64,000 nucleotides of DNA from Agrococcus casei LMG 22410 (GTDB lineage: Bacteria > Actinomycetota > Actinomycetes > Actinomycetales > Microbacteriaceae). The first letter of the stretch is position 1. Each line of letters opens with the position of its first letter. The translations under genes were made by a program, and so were the position numbers. Positions 26,581 to 36,674 of the stretch are shown piece by piece. Below the pieces are notes generated by a model. That model ran no database searches. It worked only from the letters and a program-made list of their open reading frames with translations, and was not told where the DNA came from. The stretch spans positions 1 through 64,000 of the forward strand of contig NZ_FUHU01000044.1 of NCBI RefSeq assembly GCF_900163565.1, written 5' to 3'.

Positions 26581-27248
26581 CCGACGTCGAGCGACCGGTA
26601 CACCATCTCGGGCCGGCCTGCGCGGCCATAGACGGGCTCGACCTCTGCGCGGCCCTGCTCGACGAGTCGCTCGAGGTGCCGCCTCGCAGTCACGCGTGCG
26701 AGTCCCAGCGTCTCTCCTATGGCGGATGCGGATACCCCGTCGGGCAGTGCGGCAAGCGCTTCGGCGACTGCGCCGAGGGTGTGCGACTCTCTCGACGACA
26801 CCACGGGCACGCTTCCGGTCATGAGGCGATCGACATCCCCCTGGTCGAGTGCTGCGCCTGAGGCCACGGGTCCGTTCAGCGATACGGCGACTTCATCCAT
26901 ACGCTCGTGCAGCGCCTTCATGCTGAACGGCTTCACGAGGTAGTGCCGCACGCCCAGTTGGCGCGCGACGCGCACGGTGTCGACGTCACGAGCCGCCGTG
27001 AGGGCCACGACCTCGCCCCCATAGCCGCGAGCGCGGGCTGTTCGTAGCACATCGAGCCCGAGTCCGTCTGGCAGCTGCATGTCGAGCAGCACGAGGTCGA
27101 TCTCGAGGTTCGCGAGCGCCTGGGTCGCCCCGGCTGCTGTTCCGGCGACGCCGGCGACGCGGTACCTGGGGTGCCGGTCGACGAATGCGCGCGTGACGTC
27201 GGCCACCTGCCTGTCGTCTTCGACGATGAGTGTGCGGAGCACGGTCAT
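26577..27248 (-). CDS. Response regulator, CitB/DcuR family
   Basis: DNA-binding response regulator of 223 aa. The receiver domain has the acidic pair in LIVEDDRQVADVT, phospho-acceptor Asp 56 in DLVLLDMQLPDG, and YLVKPFSMKAL with the conserved Lys. The C-terminal domain is a helix-turn-helix of the type found in CitB/DcuR/DctR regulators (VSASAIGETLGLARVTARRHLERL, then GRAGRPEMVYR). The gene overlaps the histidine kinase by 4 bp (ATGA). With the kinase it probably senses an external carboxylate and controls the divergent tctCBA operon. Confidence 0.92.
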   Translation of the reverse strand: MTVLRTLIVEDDRQVADVTRAFVDRHPRYRVAGVAGTAAGATQALANLEIDLVLLDMQLPDGLGLDVLRTARARGYGGEVVALTAARDVDTVRVARQLGVRHYLVKPFSMKALHERMDEVAVSLNGPVASGAALDQGDVDRLMTGSVPVVSSRESHTLGAVAEALAALPDGVSASAIGETLGLARVTARRHLERLVEQGRAEVEPVYGRAGRPEMVYRSLDVG

Positions 27249-28798
27249 GCCCTTTCCTGTGCGATGGGGATCTCGACACTGAACGCCGCCCCGCCGAGTG
27301 ATGAGTCGAGGATCTCGATGCTGCCGCCGGCATGGGTCAGCAGGCGCTTGACGAGCGTGAGCCCGTAGCCGCGGGCCTTGCCGCCGCTGCCGAGCTTGCT
27401 GCTGTAGCGCAGCTCGAACACGCGCTGCCGATCGTCCTCGGCGATGCCGGCCCCTGAGTCTTCGACGAGCATCCGCACTCGGCTGTCGTCGTGCGAGAGC
27501 GAGACGCGAACGGTGCCACCGGCCCCGGCTGCGTCGAAGGCATTGTCGATGAGGTTGCCGAGCACGGTCACGCGAGCCGCTCCCTCACCCGCCTGCGCAT
27601 CCGGGAGCGCTGCGTCGTCTGCGATCTCGAGGTTGGCGCCAAGCTCCTTCGCGCGCGCCCGCTTGCCGAGCAGCATTGCCGCGACCTCCAGGTCGCGGAT
27701 GCCGACCTGCGCATCCGATTCTCCGAGTGCCCCGCCGAAGCCTGCGCGCTCGGCGACCCGCAGCGCCGACTCAGCCTCGCCGAGCTCGATCAACCCGTGG
27801 ATCGTGTGCAGCGTGTTCGAGAACTCGTGCTGCTGCGCGCGCAGCGAGTCGTTGGTGGTCTGCGCACCCTCGAGCTCGCGCAGAGCGGTCTCGAGGTCGG
27901 TCTGGTCGACGAGGATGACGGCGTGCCCCACCTGCTCGCCGCGCACCTCGACGGTGTCGCTGCGCACCAGCAGGATGCGATCCTCGACGAAGGCGAGCTG
28001 CTGGTCAGAGACGCTGGCGTCGATGTCGAGCACACTGGTGAGCTGCTCGCCGACGAGACCAGACTCGTCTTCGTGGCCGAGCATCCGCAGTGCTGCATCG
28101 TTGACCAGGGTGATGCGATCGTCGGCGCCGGTGACGAGGATTCCCTCTGCGATGCCGTGCAGCGTGGCCTCGCGGGTCTCGAGCATGCGCTTGATCTCGG
28201 CGGGCTCGAGCCCGTAGATGCGCGCCCGCATGTGGTTGGCGAGCCAGGCGTTCAGCAGCACGCCGACGACCGCCGCGATGCCGATGGCCCCGAGCAGCCA
28301 CCACAGCGACTCGATGAACTCGGTGCGCAGCTGCGACTCGAGCGTGCCGACCGACACCTGGCCCACGATGGTGCCGTCGCTTGCGGTGATCGGCACCTTC
28401 ACGCGCCACGACTCACCGAGCGTGCCAGTCTGCGTGCCGACGTACATCTCGCCGCTGATGATCGCGTTGGGCTCTGTCGACACCCGTTCGCCGATCAGCT
28501 CTTCGTTGGGGTGCGAGGCTCTGATGCCGTCGACGTCGCTCACGACCACGTACGTGATGTCGGCAGCCTCGCGAGTGAGCTCGGCGATCGGCTGGATGAC
28601 GAGTGACGGCTCTTTGTCGTCGAGGGCGTCGTGCACCGAGGGCAGCTGGGCGACAGAGCCGGCCACGGCGATCATGCGGTCGACGTAGGCATCGCGGATG
28701 ATGCGCTCCTGCACCCACGCAGCCGTCGAGCCCGCTCCGAGCACGACGACGAGCATCACCAGCGTCTGCAGCGCCAGGAGCTGACTTCGAAACGTCAT
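27245..28798 (-). CDS. Sensor histidine kinase, DcuS/CitA family
   Basis: Membrane sensor kinase of 517 aa. A first helix (residues ~8-28) is followed by an extracytoplasmic PAS/sCache-like sensor (~30-160; ADITYVVVSDVDGIRASHP and GESWRVKVPI are typical of DcuS/CitA), a second helix at ~167-186, and a cytoplasmic PAS domain (HGIAEGILVTGADDRI). The H-box is AQQHEFSNTLHTIHGLIEL with His 324, of the DcuS type. The ATPase domain has GNLIDNAFDAA, VEDSGAGI and GGKARGYGLTLVKRL. The ATG at 28798 is preferred because GGGGA precedes it and the first helix follows. Citrate or another tricarboxylate is the likely ligand, from the neighbouring tct operon. Confidence 0.93.
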   Translation of the reverse strand: MTFRSQLLALQTLVMLVVVLGAGSTAAWVQERIIRDAYVDRMIAVAGSVAQLPSVHDALDDKEPSLVIQPIAELTREAADITYVVVSDVDGIRASHPNEELIGERVSTEPNAIISGEMYVGTQTGTLGESWRVKVPITASDGTIVGQVSVGTLESQLRTEFIESLWWLLGAIGIAAVVGVLLNAWLANHMRARIYGLEPAEIKRMLETREATLHGIAEGILVTGADDRITLVNDAALRMLGHEDESGLVGEQLTSVLDIDASVSDQQLAFVEDRILLVRSDTVEVRGEQVGHAVILVDQTDLETALRELEGAQTTNDSLRAQQHEFSNTLHTIHGLIELGEAESALRVAERAGFGGALGESDAQVGIRDLEVAAMLLGKRARAKELGANLEIADDAALPDAQAGEGAARVTVLGNLIDNAFDAAGAGGTVRVSLSHDDSRVRMLVEDSGAGIAEDDRQRVFELRYSSKLGSGGKARGYGLTLVKRLLTHAGGSIEILDSSLGGAAFSVEIPIAQERA

Positions 28799-28892
28799 CG
28801 TCCCCACGCCTCGAATTGTAACCAACAGGCAACGTTTGAGCGCCCGTGCTGAACACAAAGACCACAACCGCGCCTCCGCGCTCCCACTCGCC

Positions 28893-28898
28893 TAGATT
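28893..28898 (+). promoter_or_regulatory. -10 box of the tctCBA operon
   Basis: TAGATT lies 44 nt before the tctC ATG, which has a strong AAGGAGGAGAA ribosome site. The AT-richer stretch at about 28814-28842 between the kinase and this box is a likely response-regulator site (inference). Confidence 0.45.
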
Positions 28899-28942
28899 CA
28901 CGTCACGGCCATTTCGCTTCGGCCGAATCTCAAGGAGGAGAA

Positions 28943-29974
28943 ATGCGATCACACTCGCGCTCGCGTCGCAGCTTCAAGGCTGCCGCGACAACCACTGCCG
29001 CTGCTGCGGCTCTCGCGCTTGCACTGAGCTCATGCTCGTCGGCCGGCGGCGAAGGCGATGCCGATGCGGAGGGCGCACTCAACAGCGTCAACGTCATCGC
29101 ACCCGCAGACCCGGGCGGTGGCTGGGACCAGACCGCTCGCACGCTGTCGCAGACCCTCACGGGCGAGGGCCTCGTCGGCTCCGCTCCCGTCACGAACATC
29201 GGCGGCGCCGGCGGCACCGTCGGCCTCGCATCGCTTGCGACCGAGACCGACCCCTACACGCTCATGGTCACGGGTGCCGTCATGGTCGGCGCCGTCGAGA
29301 CCAACGCCAGCGACGTGCGCATCGAAGACACCACTCCGATCGCCAAGCTCACCGAAGAGGCTCTCGTCATCGTCGTTCCCGCTGACAGCGAGTTCCAGAC
29401 GGCACAGGATCTCGTGGATGCGATCGTCGCCGACGGTCAGGCTGTGACCGTCACGGGCGGCTCGGCGGGAGGCATCGACCACATTCTGGCCGGCCTGCTG
29501 CTGACCGAGTCGGGCGTGGAGTCGTCAGAGGTCCCCGGCCTGCTCAACTACATCCCGAACTCCGGTGGCGGCGAGGCTGTGACCATGCTGCTCGGCAACA
29601 ACGCCATGGCCGGCATCTCGGGTGTCGCTGAGTTCTCGGAGCACGTCGCATCGGGAGACCTCCGCGCACTCGCCGTCTCGAGCCCCGAGCGCGTCGACAT
29701 GCTGCCGGATGCGCCGACCCTGATCGAGAGCGACATCGACATCGAGCTCACCAACTGGCGCGGAGTCATCGCACCCGGTGACATCACCGATGAAGAGCGC
29801 GCGGCACTCGAAGACGTCGTCGCGCAGGCACAGCAGTCGGAGGCATGGCAGAGCGCCCTCGCCGACAACGGCTGGGCCGACGCCTACCTCGCCGGTGAGG
29901 AGTTCGAGGCCCTGCTCGCCGATGACATCGCGACGACGCAGGAGACGCTCAAGTCAATCGGACTGCTCGAATGA
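28943..29974 (+). CDS. tctC: Tripartite tricarboxylate transporter substrate-binding lipoprotein TctC
   Basis: Extracytoplasmic solute receptor of 343 aa for the TTT family. A basic N-terminus and hydrophobic stretch end in the lipobox LALSSC (Cys ~31), so it is a lipoprotein anchored outside the membrane. [20 protein letters not shown] and [10 protein letters not shown]-like [14 protein letters not shown] are family hallmarks for binding the two carboxylates, with [13 protein letters not shown] and [14 protein letters not shown] later. It is first in tctCBA and overlaps tctB by 4 bp. Citrate or a related acid is the expected ligand. Confidence 0.95.
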   Translation: MRSHSRSRRSFKAAATTTAAAAALALALSSCSSAGGEGDADAEGALNSVNVIAPADPGGGWDQTARTLSQTLTGEGLVGSAPVTNIGGAGGTVGLASLATETDPYTLMVTGAVMVGAVETNASDVRIEDTTPIAKLTEEALVIVVPADSEFQTAQDLVDAIVADGQAVTVTGGSAGGIDHILAGLLLTESGVESSEVPGLLNYIPNSGGGEAVTMLLGNNAMAGISGVAEFSEHVASGDLRALAVSSPERVDMLPDAPTLIESDIDIELTNWRGVIAPGDITDEERAALEDVVAQAQQSEAWQSALADNGWADAYLAGEEFEALLADDIATTQETLKSIGLLE

Positions 29975-30519
29975 CGAATGTCGCTCAGGCGCCCGACGCA
30001 CCCACGGGTGCGTCGGGCGCTCCCCGTTCGTTCCGAATCGAGTCGATGGTCTTCGTCGCGCTGCTGATCGCACTGTCGGTCGGCATCCTGATCTCGGCCA
30101 CGACGATTCGCGAGCCAGTCGGCTCCGCGAGTGCAATCGGCGCCCGCGCCTTCCCCTACGCTGTCGGCGGCCTGATGCTGCTGGCGTCGGTCGCACTGCT
30201 CATCGCGCAGCTGCGCGGCAAGTACGGCGAGCCCGACGGCGGCGAAGACGTCGACCTCGAATCCGGCACCTCATGGGTGACGGTCGGCATCGTCGGCATC
30301 GCCTTCCTGTCGCTGCTCGTGACCATCCCCTACCTCGGCTGGCCCATCGCTGTCACCATCCTGTTCGCCGGCGCGGCCACTGCGCTCGGCGCCAAGCGGT
30401 GGTGGATGACGATCATCGTCGGCGCGATCATGGGCATCGTCACGCAGGTCGCGTTCGCCGTGGGCCTCAACCTCTCGCTGCCCGCGACAGGCGTCTTCAC
30501 CTCTTGGATCGGCATCTGA
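29971..30519 (+). CDS. tctB: Tripartite tricarboxylate transporter small membrane subunit TctB
   Basis: Small membrane component of 182 aa with four predicted helices: [20 protein letters not shown] (~25-45), [18 protein letters not shown] (~67-85), [21 protein letters not shown] (~107-128) and a C-terminal one after [17 protein letters not shown]. The motif [11 protein letters not shown] near residue 60 is typical of TctB. It overlaps tctC (ATGA) and tctA (TGATG), which indicates tight coupling in one operon. Confidence 0.93.
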   Translation: MTNVAQAPDAPTGASGAPRSFRIESMVFVALLIALSVGILISATTIREPVGSASAIGARAFPYAVGGLMLLASVALLIAQLRGKYGEPDGGEDVDLESGTSWVTVGIVGIAFLSLLVTIPYLGWPIAVTILFAGAATALGAKRWWMTIIVGAIMGIVTQVAFAVGLNLSLPATGVFTSWIGI

Positions 30520-32183
30520 TGGAAACCTTGGAACTGCTCCTGCAGGGCTTCACGACCGCGCTGCAGCCCGAGTACCTGCTCTACGCCTTCATCGGCGTGC
30601 TTCTTGGCACCGCCGTCGGCGTGCTGCCCGGCATCGGCCCCGCCATGACGGTGGCGCTGCTGCTGCCCCTCACCTACTCCCTCGACGTGACCGCCGCGAT
30701 CATCGTGTTCGCCGGCATCTACTACGGAGGCATGTACGGAGGGTCGACGACCTCGATCCTGCTGAACACTCCAGGCGAGTCTGCGTCGATCGTCACCGCC
30801 CTCGAGGGCAACAAGATGGCCAGGATGGGCCGTGGCGCCTCGGCGCTCGCAACCGCTGCCATCGGCTCGTTCGTGGCTGGCACGATCGCCACCGTGCTGC
30901 TGACGCTGCTCGGTCCCATCGTTGCCAGATGGGCGGTGCAACTCGGTCCAGCCGACTACTTCGCGCTGATGATCGTGGCCTTCCTCACGGTCGGCGCGCT
31001 GCTCGGCTCCAGCGCCTGGCGCGGCATCGCGTCGCTTGCGATCGGCCTGTTCATCGGCCTGATCGGCACCGACCTGCTCACGGGCCAGGCACGATTCACG
31101 TTCGGCTCGGCACAGCTGGGAGACGGCATCGACGTCGTCCTCGTGGCAGTCGGCCTCTTCGCCCTCGGCGAGGCGCTCTATGTCGCGTCGCGTCTTCGCG
31201 GCGGCCAGATCCCACTGATCCCGATCACCAAGGGATGGCGCAACTGGATGCGCAAGTCCGACTGGGCGCGCAGCTGGAAGCCCTGGCTTCGCGGAACTGC
31301 GATCGGCTTCCCGATCGGCACCATCCCCGCCGGTGGCGCAGACGTCGCGACATTCCTGTCGTATGCGACCGAGCGCAAGCTTGCCAAGGGCGAGAACAAG
31401 AAGCAGTTCGGCAATGGCGCCATCGAAGGCGTCGCAGGCCCTGAGTCGGCCAACAACGCCGCCGCTGCCGGTGTGCTCGTCCCGCTGCTGACACTCGGAA
31501 TCCCGACGACCGCGACCGCCGCGATCATCCTCTCGGCGTTCCAGACGTATGGCATCCAGCCCGGGCCAAGGCTCTTCGAAGACCAGCCCGTGCTCGTGTG
31601 GGCCCTGATCGCGAGCCTCTACATCGGCAACACGATCCTGGTCGTGCTGAACCTGCCACTGGTCGGCATGTGGGTGAAGCTGCTGCAGATCCCCCGTCCC
31701 TACCTCTACGCGGGCATCCTGGTGTTCGCAGGGCTCGGAGCCTTTGCTGCGAACTTCACGGTGTTCGACATCGGGGTGCTGTTCGTGCTGGGCGTGATCG
31801 GGTTCTTCCTGCGCAGGCTCGGGTTCCCGATCGCACCCCTGGTGATCGGCGCCATTCTCGGCCCCATGGCAGAGGCGCAGCTGCGCAAGGCGATGCAGCT
31901 CGGCAACTCCGACCCGATGTACCTCGTCGAGTCGCCGTTCTCGATCTTCGCCTACGGCTCGATCGCAGTCTTCATCGGACTCTCGATATGGCTGGGCGCT
32001 CGTCGCAAGAAGTACGAAGCACGGCTCGCAGCCGAGACCGCGGCGTCAGAGACCTCGGCCATGGCCGCTGTCGACGCCGAGATCCTCGAGCACGAGGAGC
32101 ACGCTGAGCACGCTGAAGCCAGCGAGCGCGGTGCTCCCAGCGAAGCCGGCGACCGCAGCGACTCTCCTCCAGACACGCGCTGA
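30519..32183 (+). CDS. tctA: Tripartite tricarboxylate transporter large permease TctA
   Basis: Large membrane permease of 554 aa with about 11-12 helices. Diagnostic segments are [41 protein letters not shown] (start of the [16 protein letters not shown] signature), [18 protein letters not shown] and [15 protein letters not shown], then [13 protein letters not shown]. The last ~50 residues are a charged, Glu/Ala-rich cytoplasmic tail ([15 protein letters not shown]) not required for the fold. The ATG shares a base with the tctB stop. A bidirectional terminator follows at 32203-32244. Confidence 0.96.
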   Translation: METLELLLQGFTTALQPEYLLYAFIGVLLGTAVGVLPGIGPAMTVALLLPLTYSLDVTAAIIVFAGIYYGGMYGGSTTSILLNTPGESASIVTALEGNKMARMGRGASALATAAIGSFVAGTIATVLLTLLGPIVARWAVQLGPADYFALMIVAFLTVGALLGSSAWRGIASLAIGLFIGLIGTDLLTGQARFTFGSAQLGDGIDVVLVAVGLFALGEALYVASRLRGGQIPLIPITKGWRNWMRKSDWARSWKPWLRGTAIGFPIGTIPAGGADVATFLSYATERKLAKGENKKQFGNGAIEGVAGPESANNAAAAGVLVPLLTLGIPTTATAAIILSAFQTYGIQPGPRLFEDQPVLVWALIASLYIGNTILVVLNLPLVGMWVKLLQIPRPYLYAGILVFAGLGAFAANFTVFDIGVLFVLGVIGFFLRRLGFPIAPLVIGAILGPMAEAQLRKAMQLGNSDPMYLVESPFSIFAYGSIAVFIGLSIWLGARRKKYEARLAAETAASETSAMAAVDAEILEHEEHAEHAEASERGAPSEAGDRSDSPPDTR

Positions 32184-32202
32184 CCCCGCTGTCGCTGCCA
32201 GA

Positions 32203-32244
32203 GCAGAACTGCCCTCCGAGCTCATGTTCGGAGGGCAGTTCTGC
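32203..32244 (+). terminator. Bidirectional terminator between tctA and pcrA
   Basis: Perfect 17-bp inverted repeat (32203-32219 with 32228-32244) around an 8-nt loop, between convergent genes. Short AGAA/TTCT sections in the arms; no long U-run. Confidence 0.8.
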
Positions 32245-32262
32245 GTCTGCAGGCGTGAGAGC

Positions 32263-34653
32263 TCAGAGCTTCGTGATGGGCGCGATCTTGATCAGCAGCC
32301 GCTTCTTGCCCGCTGATTCGAACCGCACCTCAGCCACGCGCTTGGGACCTGCGCCCGAGACGGACTGCACCTGCCCCTCGCCGAAGTCTTTGTGACGGAT
32401 GCGGTCGCCCGGTTCGAGCTGCATGTCGCTGTTGTCGCGCACCTCGGCGATGGTGTTCGGAAAATCGCCCTTCTTCGCGGGCGCCTTGGGCAGCGACGGC
32501 GGATCCTTGCGCCAGCTGCTGCCTCCCGAGTAGCCGCCTGAGCTGCCGCCTCTGCCGACTTCGCGGCGACCGCCCGAGCCTCCTCCGACTGCGCGCGACC
32601 CGAACTGCCCGGGGGCCTGTCGCCAGTCGATCAGCTCAGCCGGGATCTCTTCGAGGAACCTGCTGGGCATGGCCGGCGCGATCTCTCCGTACTGGGCTCG
32701 CGTCATGGCAAGTGAGATGAACAGCTGCTTGCGCGCCCTCGTGATGCCGACGTAGAAGAGGCGTCGCTCTTCGCTCGGTCCTCCGGGCTCTGCCGCCGAG
32801 ATGCGGTGCGGCAGCAGCTCCTCTTCAACACCGGTGATGAACACGGCGTCGAACTCGAGCCCCTTGGCAGTGTGCAGCGTCATGAGCGAGACCTGCCCCT
32901 CGCTGTCGTCGAGCTCGTCGGCGGCCGCGACGAGTGCGACTTCGGTGAGGAAGTCGACCAGGGTCGCGTCGGGGTTCGACCGCTTGAACTCGCGGGTCAC
33001 GCCGATGAGCTCTTCGACGTTCTCGAGCCGAGCGGCGTCTTGCGGATCGGGCGAGCGCTTGAGCGCATCGAGGTAGCCCGAGCGCTGCATGAGGTCGGTG
33101 AGGATCTCGCCGGGCACCTGCTCGGGCTTCTCGAGCTGCTCGTCGAGCAGTGTCGTGAGATCACGAATCGCCTTGGTGACCTTGGGCCCGAAGCCGAGTT
33201 CGTCGACCCTGCGCATGGCCTCGCGCAGCGTCAGGCCCTGCTCGTCGGCGAACGCCTGCAGGCCGGCTTCGGTTGCCGGACCGATGCCGCGCTTGGGCGT
33301 GTTCAGCACTCGCCTGAGGCTCAGTGCGTCTGCCGGGTTGGCGGCTGTGACCAGATACGCCATGGCGTCTTTGATCTCTGCGCGCTCATAGAACTTGGTG
33401 CCGCCGATGACCTTGTACGGAATCGCCGACCGGATCAGCACCTCTTCGAGCGCGCGCGTCTGCGCGTTGGTGCGGTAGAACACCGCGACGTCGCTCCAGC
33501 GCATGCCGCCGCTGGTGAGCGCGACGATCTCGTCGGCGACGAACTGCGCCTCGTCGTAGCCCGAGTAGCCGGTGAAGCCGATGATCTTGGGGCCGTCGCC
33601 GGTGTCGGTGAACAGGTTCTTCTCGCGCCGGTCGAAGTTGTTGCGGATCACGGCGTTGGCGGCCGACAGGATGTTCTGCGTCGACCGGTAGTTCTGCTCG
33701 AGCAGAATGACCTTCGCGTCTGAGAAGTCGCGCTCGAAGTCGGTGATGTTGCGGATGTCGGCACCGCGGAACGCATAGATCGACTGGTCGGCGTCGCCGA
33801 CGACAGTGAGGGATGCGCCCGGCAGGTCGGTGCGCAGCTCGGGAAGCTCGAGTCGTGTGACGGGCTTCGTCAGCTCGCGGATCAGCGCATACTGCGCCGC
33901 GTTGGTGTCCTGGTATTCGTCGACCAGCACGTGCCGGAACCGCTTGCGGTACTGCGCCGCCACATCCGGGAACGCCCGCAGCAGAAACACGGTCTGCGAG
34001 ATCAGGTCGTCGAAGTCGAAGGCATTGGCGCGGCGCAGCTCAGCGTCATAGGCACGCCAGATCTCGACGAACGCTGACTCTTGCGGGTTCTGCATGCTCG
34101 CGGTCGATGCATACGAGTCGACGTCGTGCAGCTCGTTCTTCGCGCGCGAGATCTTCGACGAGACACCGCCGGGGGTGAGCCCCTGGATGTCGCCGCCCGA
34201 CTGCTTCAGCAGCCGCTTGATCAGCGCGCGCACATCACCCGAGTCGTAGATCGTGAACGCCTGCTTGAAGCCGAAGCGCTCGGCCTCGCGTCGCAGGATG
34301 CGCACGCAGGCCGAGTGGAACGTCGAGATCCACATGCCGCGAGCCTCTTCGCCGACGAGCGACGCAACGCGATCGCGCATCTCGGCGGCGGCCTTGTTGG
34401 TGAACGTGATTGCGAGGATCTGGCTCGGCCACGCCTCGCGAGCGCCCAGCAGCCCGGCGATGCGGTGCGTGAGCACCTTGGTCTTGCCGCTGCCTGCGCC
34501 GGCGAGGATCAGCAGCGCGGGCCCCCTGTGCTCGACAGCTTCGCGCTGCCGATCGTTGAGCCCGTCGAGCAGGCGGGGGTCGATGCCAGAAGCCTGCTGC
34601 TTCGGCGGGTCGAATTCAATGCCCCAGAGCGAGTCCATGCCGTGTGTGTTCAT
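32263..34653 (-). CDS. pcrA: ATP-dependent DNA helicase PcrA/UvrD
   Basis: Superfamily 1A 3'-5' helicase of 796 aa for repair and replication restart. Motifs in order: Q-motif LNDRQREAVEH, motif I LAGAGSGKTKVLTHRI, Ia TFTNKAAAEMRDRV, motif II VDEYQDTNAAQY, motif III VVGDADQSIYAFRGAD, IV VILLEQNYRST, V LMTLHTAKGLEFDAVFI and VI EERRLFYVGITRARKQL. The C-terminus has a Gly/Ser-rich linker (GSGGRREVGRGGSSGGYSGG), then a Tudor-like end (GDRIRHKDFGEGQV) as in other PcrA proteins that bind RNA polymerase. TAGGAT at 34663-34668 lies 9 nt from the ATG, giving a very short or no leader. An alternative ATG is 15 nt downstream. Confidence 0.96.
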   Translation of the reverse strand: MNTHGMDSLWGIEFDPPKQQASGIDPRLLDGLNDRQREAVEHRGPALLILAGAGSGKTKVLTHRIAGLLGAREAWPSQILAITFTNKAAAEMRDRVASLVGEEARGMWISTFHSACVRILRREAERFGFKQAFTIYDSGDVRALIKRLLKQSGGDIQGLTPGGVSSKISRAKNELHDVDSYASTASMQNPQESAFVEIWRAYDAELRRANAFDFDDLISQTVFLLRAFPDVAAQYRKRFRHVLVDEYQDTNAAQYALIRELTKPVTRLELPELRTDLPGASLTVVGDADQSIYAFRGADIRNITDFERDFSDAKVILLEQNYRSTQNILSAANAVIRNNFDRREKNLFTDTGDGPKIIGFTGYSGYDEAQFVADEIVALTSGGMRWSDVAVFYRTNAQTRALEEVLIRSAIPYKVIGGTKFYERAEIKDAMAYLVTAANPADALSLRRVLNTPKRGIGPATEAGLQAFADEQGLTLREAMRRVDELGFGPKVTKAIRDLTTLLDEQLEKPEQVPGEILTDLMQRSGYLDALKRSPDPQDAARLENVEELIGVTREFKRSNPDATLVDFLTEVALVAAADELDDSEGQVSLMTLHTAKGLEFDAVFITGVEEELLPHRISAAEPGGPSEERRLFYVGITRARKQLFISLAMTRAQYGEIAPAMPSRFLEEIPAELIDWRQAPGQFGSRAVGGGSGGRREVGRGGSSGGYSGGSSWRKDPPSLPKAPAKKGDFPNTIAEVRDNSDMQLEPGDRIRHKDFGEGQVQSVSGAGPKRVAEVRFESAGKKRLLIKIAPITKL

Positions 34654-34699
34654 ACGCCAGCAATCCTACGTCGCACCGCCGACACGGATGGCCCAGCCG

Positions 34700-35662
34700 C
34701 TAATCGCGAAGCGCGCTGACAGCGAAGTCGGGGTGGTCGGCGAAGACCCAGCCGACTCCGGTCGCAGCCAGAACGCGCCACTCGGCCGGCCAGTTGCCCT
34801 GCTCGGCAGGCTCCCCCGCCGACCGGTACCGCTCATCGAGAAAGGCGTTCTCGGGTCGCAGCGAGTACACGAACGTGTCGAGTCCACACTCCCCTGCCGA
34901 CTCGATCAGCGCCTGGCCGCCGTCTGCGAGCAGCATCGATTTCTCGACCGAGAGGCCGTCGACGCCGCGGTCGGCAAGCTGCCGCAGCTGCCCGGGCTCG
35001 ACCTCAGCACCATAGGAGCCGACCGCATAGACCAGCGGACCCTGCACGCCCCCGTCGCGCACCGTGTGCAGCACAGGCTCTTCAAACGACTCGACCCAGA
35101 CTCGGTCGGGCCGGTCTGCCCAGCCGGCTGCGCGCATCCGCTCTGCGAACACCCGCCCGATGTCGAAGCCGCACTCGGCGAAGTGACCCGGCGACTTGAT
35201 CTCGGCGACCAGGTCGACGCCTGTCGGCTCGAGCAGCTCGAGCAGGTCTTCGAGCCTCAGCATGCGCTCGTCGTCAAAGGCCGCGTTCGACGGCCGGAGC
35301 TCGGGCAGCCGCTCTCGCAGCCGCAGGGTCTGCAGCTGCTCCCACGTGAAGTCCTCGGTGAACCAGCCGGTGTGCTGGGTGCCGTCGACGGTCTTGGTGG
35401 TGCGCAGGTGTGCGAATTCCGGATGCGCGGCAACGTCGGTCGTGTCAGAGATGTCGTTCTCGTGGCGAATGACGAGTTCGCCGTCGAGCGACAGCACCAG
35501 GTCGGGCTCGACAGCGTCAGCCCCCTGCTCGATCGCCAGCTCGTATGCGGCGCGCGAATGCTCGGGGCGGTATCCGCTGGCACCGCGGTGGGCGATGATG
35601 CGGGGACTGCGCCGTGCGGCCTGAACGGGCTCTGGTTGGAGGGGTGCGGATGCGTCGCTCAC
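34700..35662 (-). CDS. Glycerophosphodiester phosphodiesterase family protein
   Basis: Hydrolyses glycerophosphodiesters to glycerol-3-phosphate and an alcohol. The 320 aa have the GDPD TIM-barrel motifs IIAHRGASGYRPEHS (catalytic His-Arg-Gly), DAVEPDLVLSLDGELVIRHE (metal-binding Glu/Asp and second catalytic His), VDLVAEIKSP and VDGLSVEKSML. No signal peptide is seen, so it appears cytoplasmic. The C-terminus reads GWVFADHPDFAVSALRD, typical of the family. The start is GTG with TACGAT 6 nt upstream. glpD at 47621 is a distant but functionally related gene. Confidence 0.92.
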   Translation of the reverse strand: MSDASAPLQPEPVQAARRSPRIIAHRGASGYRPEHSRAAYELAIEQGADAVEPDLVLSLDGELVIRHENDISDTTDVAAHPEFAHLRTTKTVDGTQHTGWFTEDFTWEQLQTLRLRERLPELRPSNAAFDDERMLRLEDLLELLEPTGVDLVAEIKSPGHFAECGFDIGRVFAERMRAAGWADRPDRVWVESFEEPVLHTVRDGGVQGPLVYAVGSYGAEVEPGQLRQLADRGVDGLSVEKSMLLADGGQALIESAGECGLDTFVYSLRPENAFLDERYRSAGEPAEQGNWPAEWRVLAATGVGWVFADHPDFAVSALRD

Positions 35663-35668
35663 GCGGCC

Positions 35669-35674
35669 ATCGTA
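35669..35674 (-). promoter_or_regulatory. -10 box for leaderless phosphodiesterase gene
   Basis: TACGAT on the minus strand, 6 nt before the GTG at 35662; no Shine-Dalgarno sequence. Confidence 0.5.
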
Positions 35675-35787
35675 CGCGCGGCGGTGTTCGCCCCGCGTGA
35701 ACTCGCCCTCAATTGCCTATGAACCCGCGGGTTTCCGGAGTTGCGCGTCACCGGTCGCCGATACCATGGAGGTCTACAGGAGGCACA

Positions 35788-36639
35788 GTGGCAAACCCAG
35801 CATTCAACAACAACCCGGCGTTCACCAACAACAGCCGTCGCGCAGGCCAGTTCGGTCAGGGTCAGTTCAGCCAGGCGCAGACGCCTTCGGCAGAGCAGCT
35901 CGGCGACATGTACAACGCTCCTTCGGCCACGCCGCAGGAGACCGGTCGCATGTCGATCGACGGCACGATCGTCAAGACCGCGGTGACGCTCGGCGTCGTC
36001 GCACTCGGCTTCGTCGCGACCCTCGCGGTCTACTTCGCAGAGCTCGCGATCCCCTTCTACGTCATGACCTACGGCGGTGCGCTGGCCGGTCTCGTACTGG
36101 GCCTCGTCAACGTCTTCAAGCGTGAGCCGAGCCGCGGGCTCATCCTCGCGTATGCAGCGGCGCAGGGCATGTTCCTCGGCGGCCTCTCGGCAACGCTCGA
36201 GTTCGGCTCGAACCTCGACGGCATCATCTTCCAGGCGTTGCTCGCGACCGCGTGCGTCTTCGGCGCCACGCTCGCGCTCTACTGCTTCCGCATCGTGCGC
36301 ACCTCGCCCAAGATGAACAAGATCTTCCTGATCGCGATGGTCGGCTACGGGCTCTTCTCGCTCGTCAACTTCATCACCGTGCTCATGGGCGTCAACGACT
36401 CCCCCTGGGGCTTCCGCTCCATGGAGGTCTTCGGCATTCCGCTCGGCGTGGTCCTCGGCCTGCTGGCAGTCGTGCTCGGTGCATACTCGCTCGTCATCGA
36501 CTTCGAGATGACCGAGAACGGCGTCAAGCGCGGCGCACCCGCCAAGTACGAGTGGAGCGCGGCCTTCGGCATCACGATGACGATCATCTGGCTCTACGTC
36601 GAGATCCTCCGCATCATCGCCATCCTGAGACAACGCTGA
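35788..36639 (+). CDS. Bax inhibitor-1/YccA family membrane protein
   Basis: Membrane protein of 283 aa of the UPF0005/BI-1 group, whose bacterial members are pH-sensitive calcium-leak channels or protease modulators. Residues 1-70 are a disordered Asn/Gln-rich N-terminus (ANPAFNNNPAFTNNSRRAG). Seven helices follow, with the family motif-like segments YAAAQGMFLGGLSATLEF and VLGAYSLVIDFEMTENGV; the acidic residues in the latter are the conserved Asp/Glu pair. GTG at 35788 is the start because ACAGGAGG lies 4 nt upstream. A hairpin follows the gene at 36675-36704. Confidence 0.92.
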   Translation: MANPAFNNNPAFTNNSRRAGQFGQGQFSQAQTPSAEQLGDMYNAPSATPQETGRMSIDGTIVKTAVTLGVVALGFVATLAVYFAELAIPFYVMTYGGALAGLVLGLVNVFKREPSRGLILAYAAAQGMFLGGLSATLEFGSNLDGIIFQALLATACVFGATLALYCFRIVRTSPKMNKIFLIAMVGYGLFSLVNFITVLMGVNDSPWGFRSMEVFGIPLGVVLGLLAVVLGAYSLVIDFEMTENGVKRGAPAKYEWSAAFGITMTIIWLYVEILRIIAILRQR

Positions 36640-36674
36640 GGAAGCTCACTTACACTGTCCCTATCGTGTGAGCC

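Noticed and set aside
30519-32183. The charged tail of TctA as a fused second domain
   Set aside because: It is only ~50 residues of Ala/Glu/His low-complexity sequence, without any fold.
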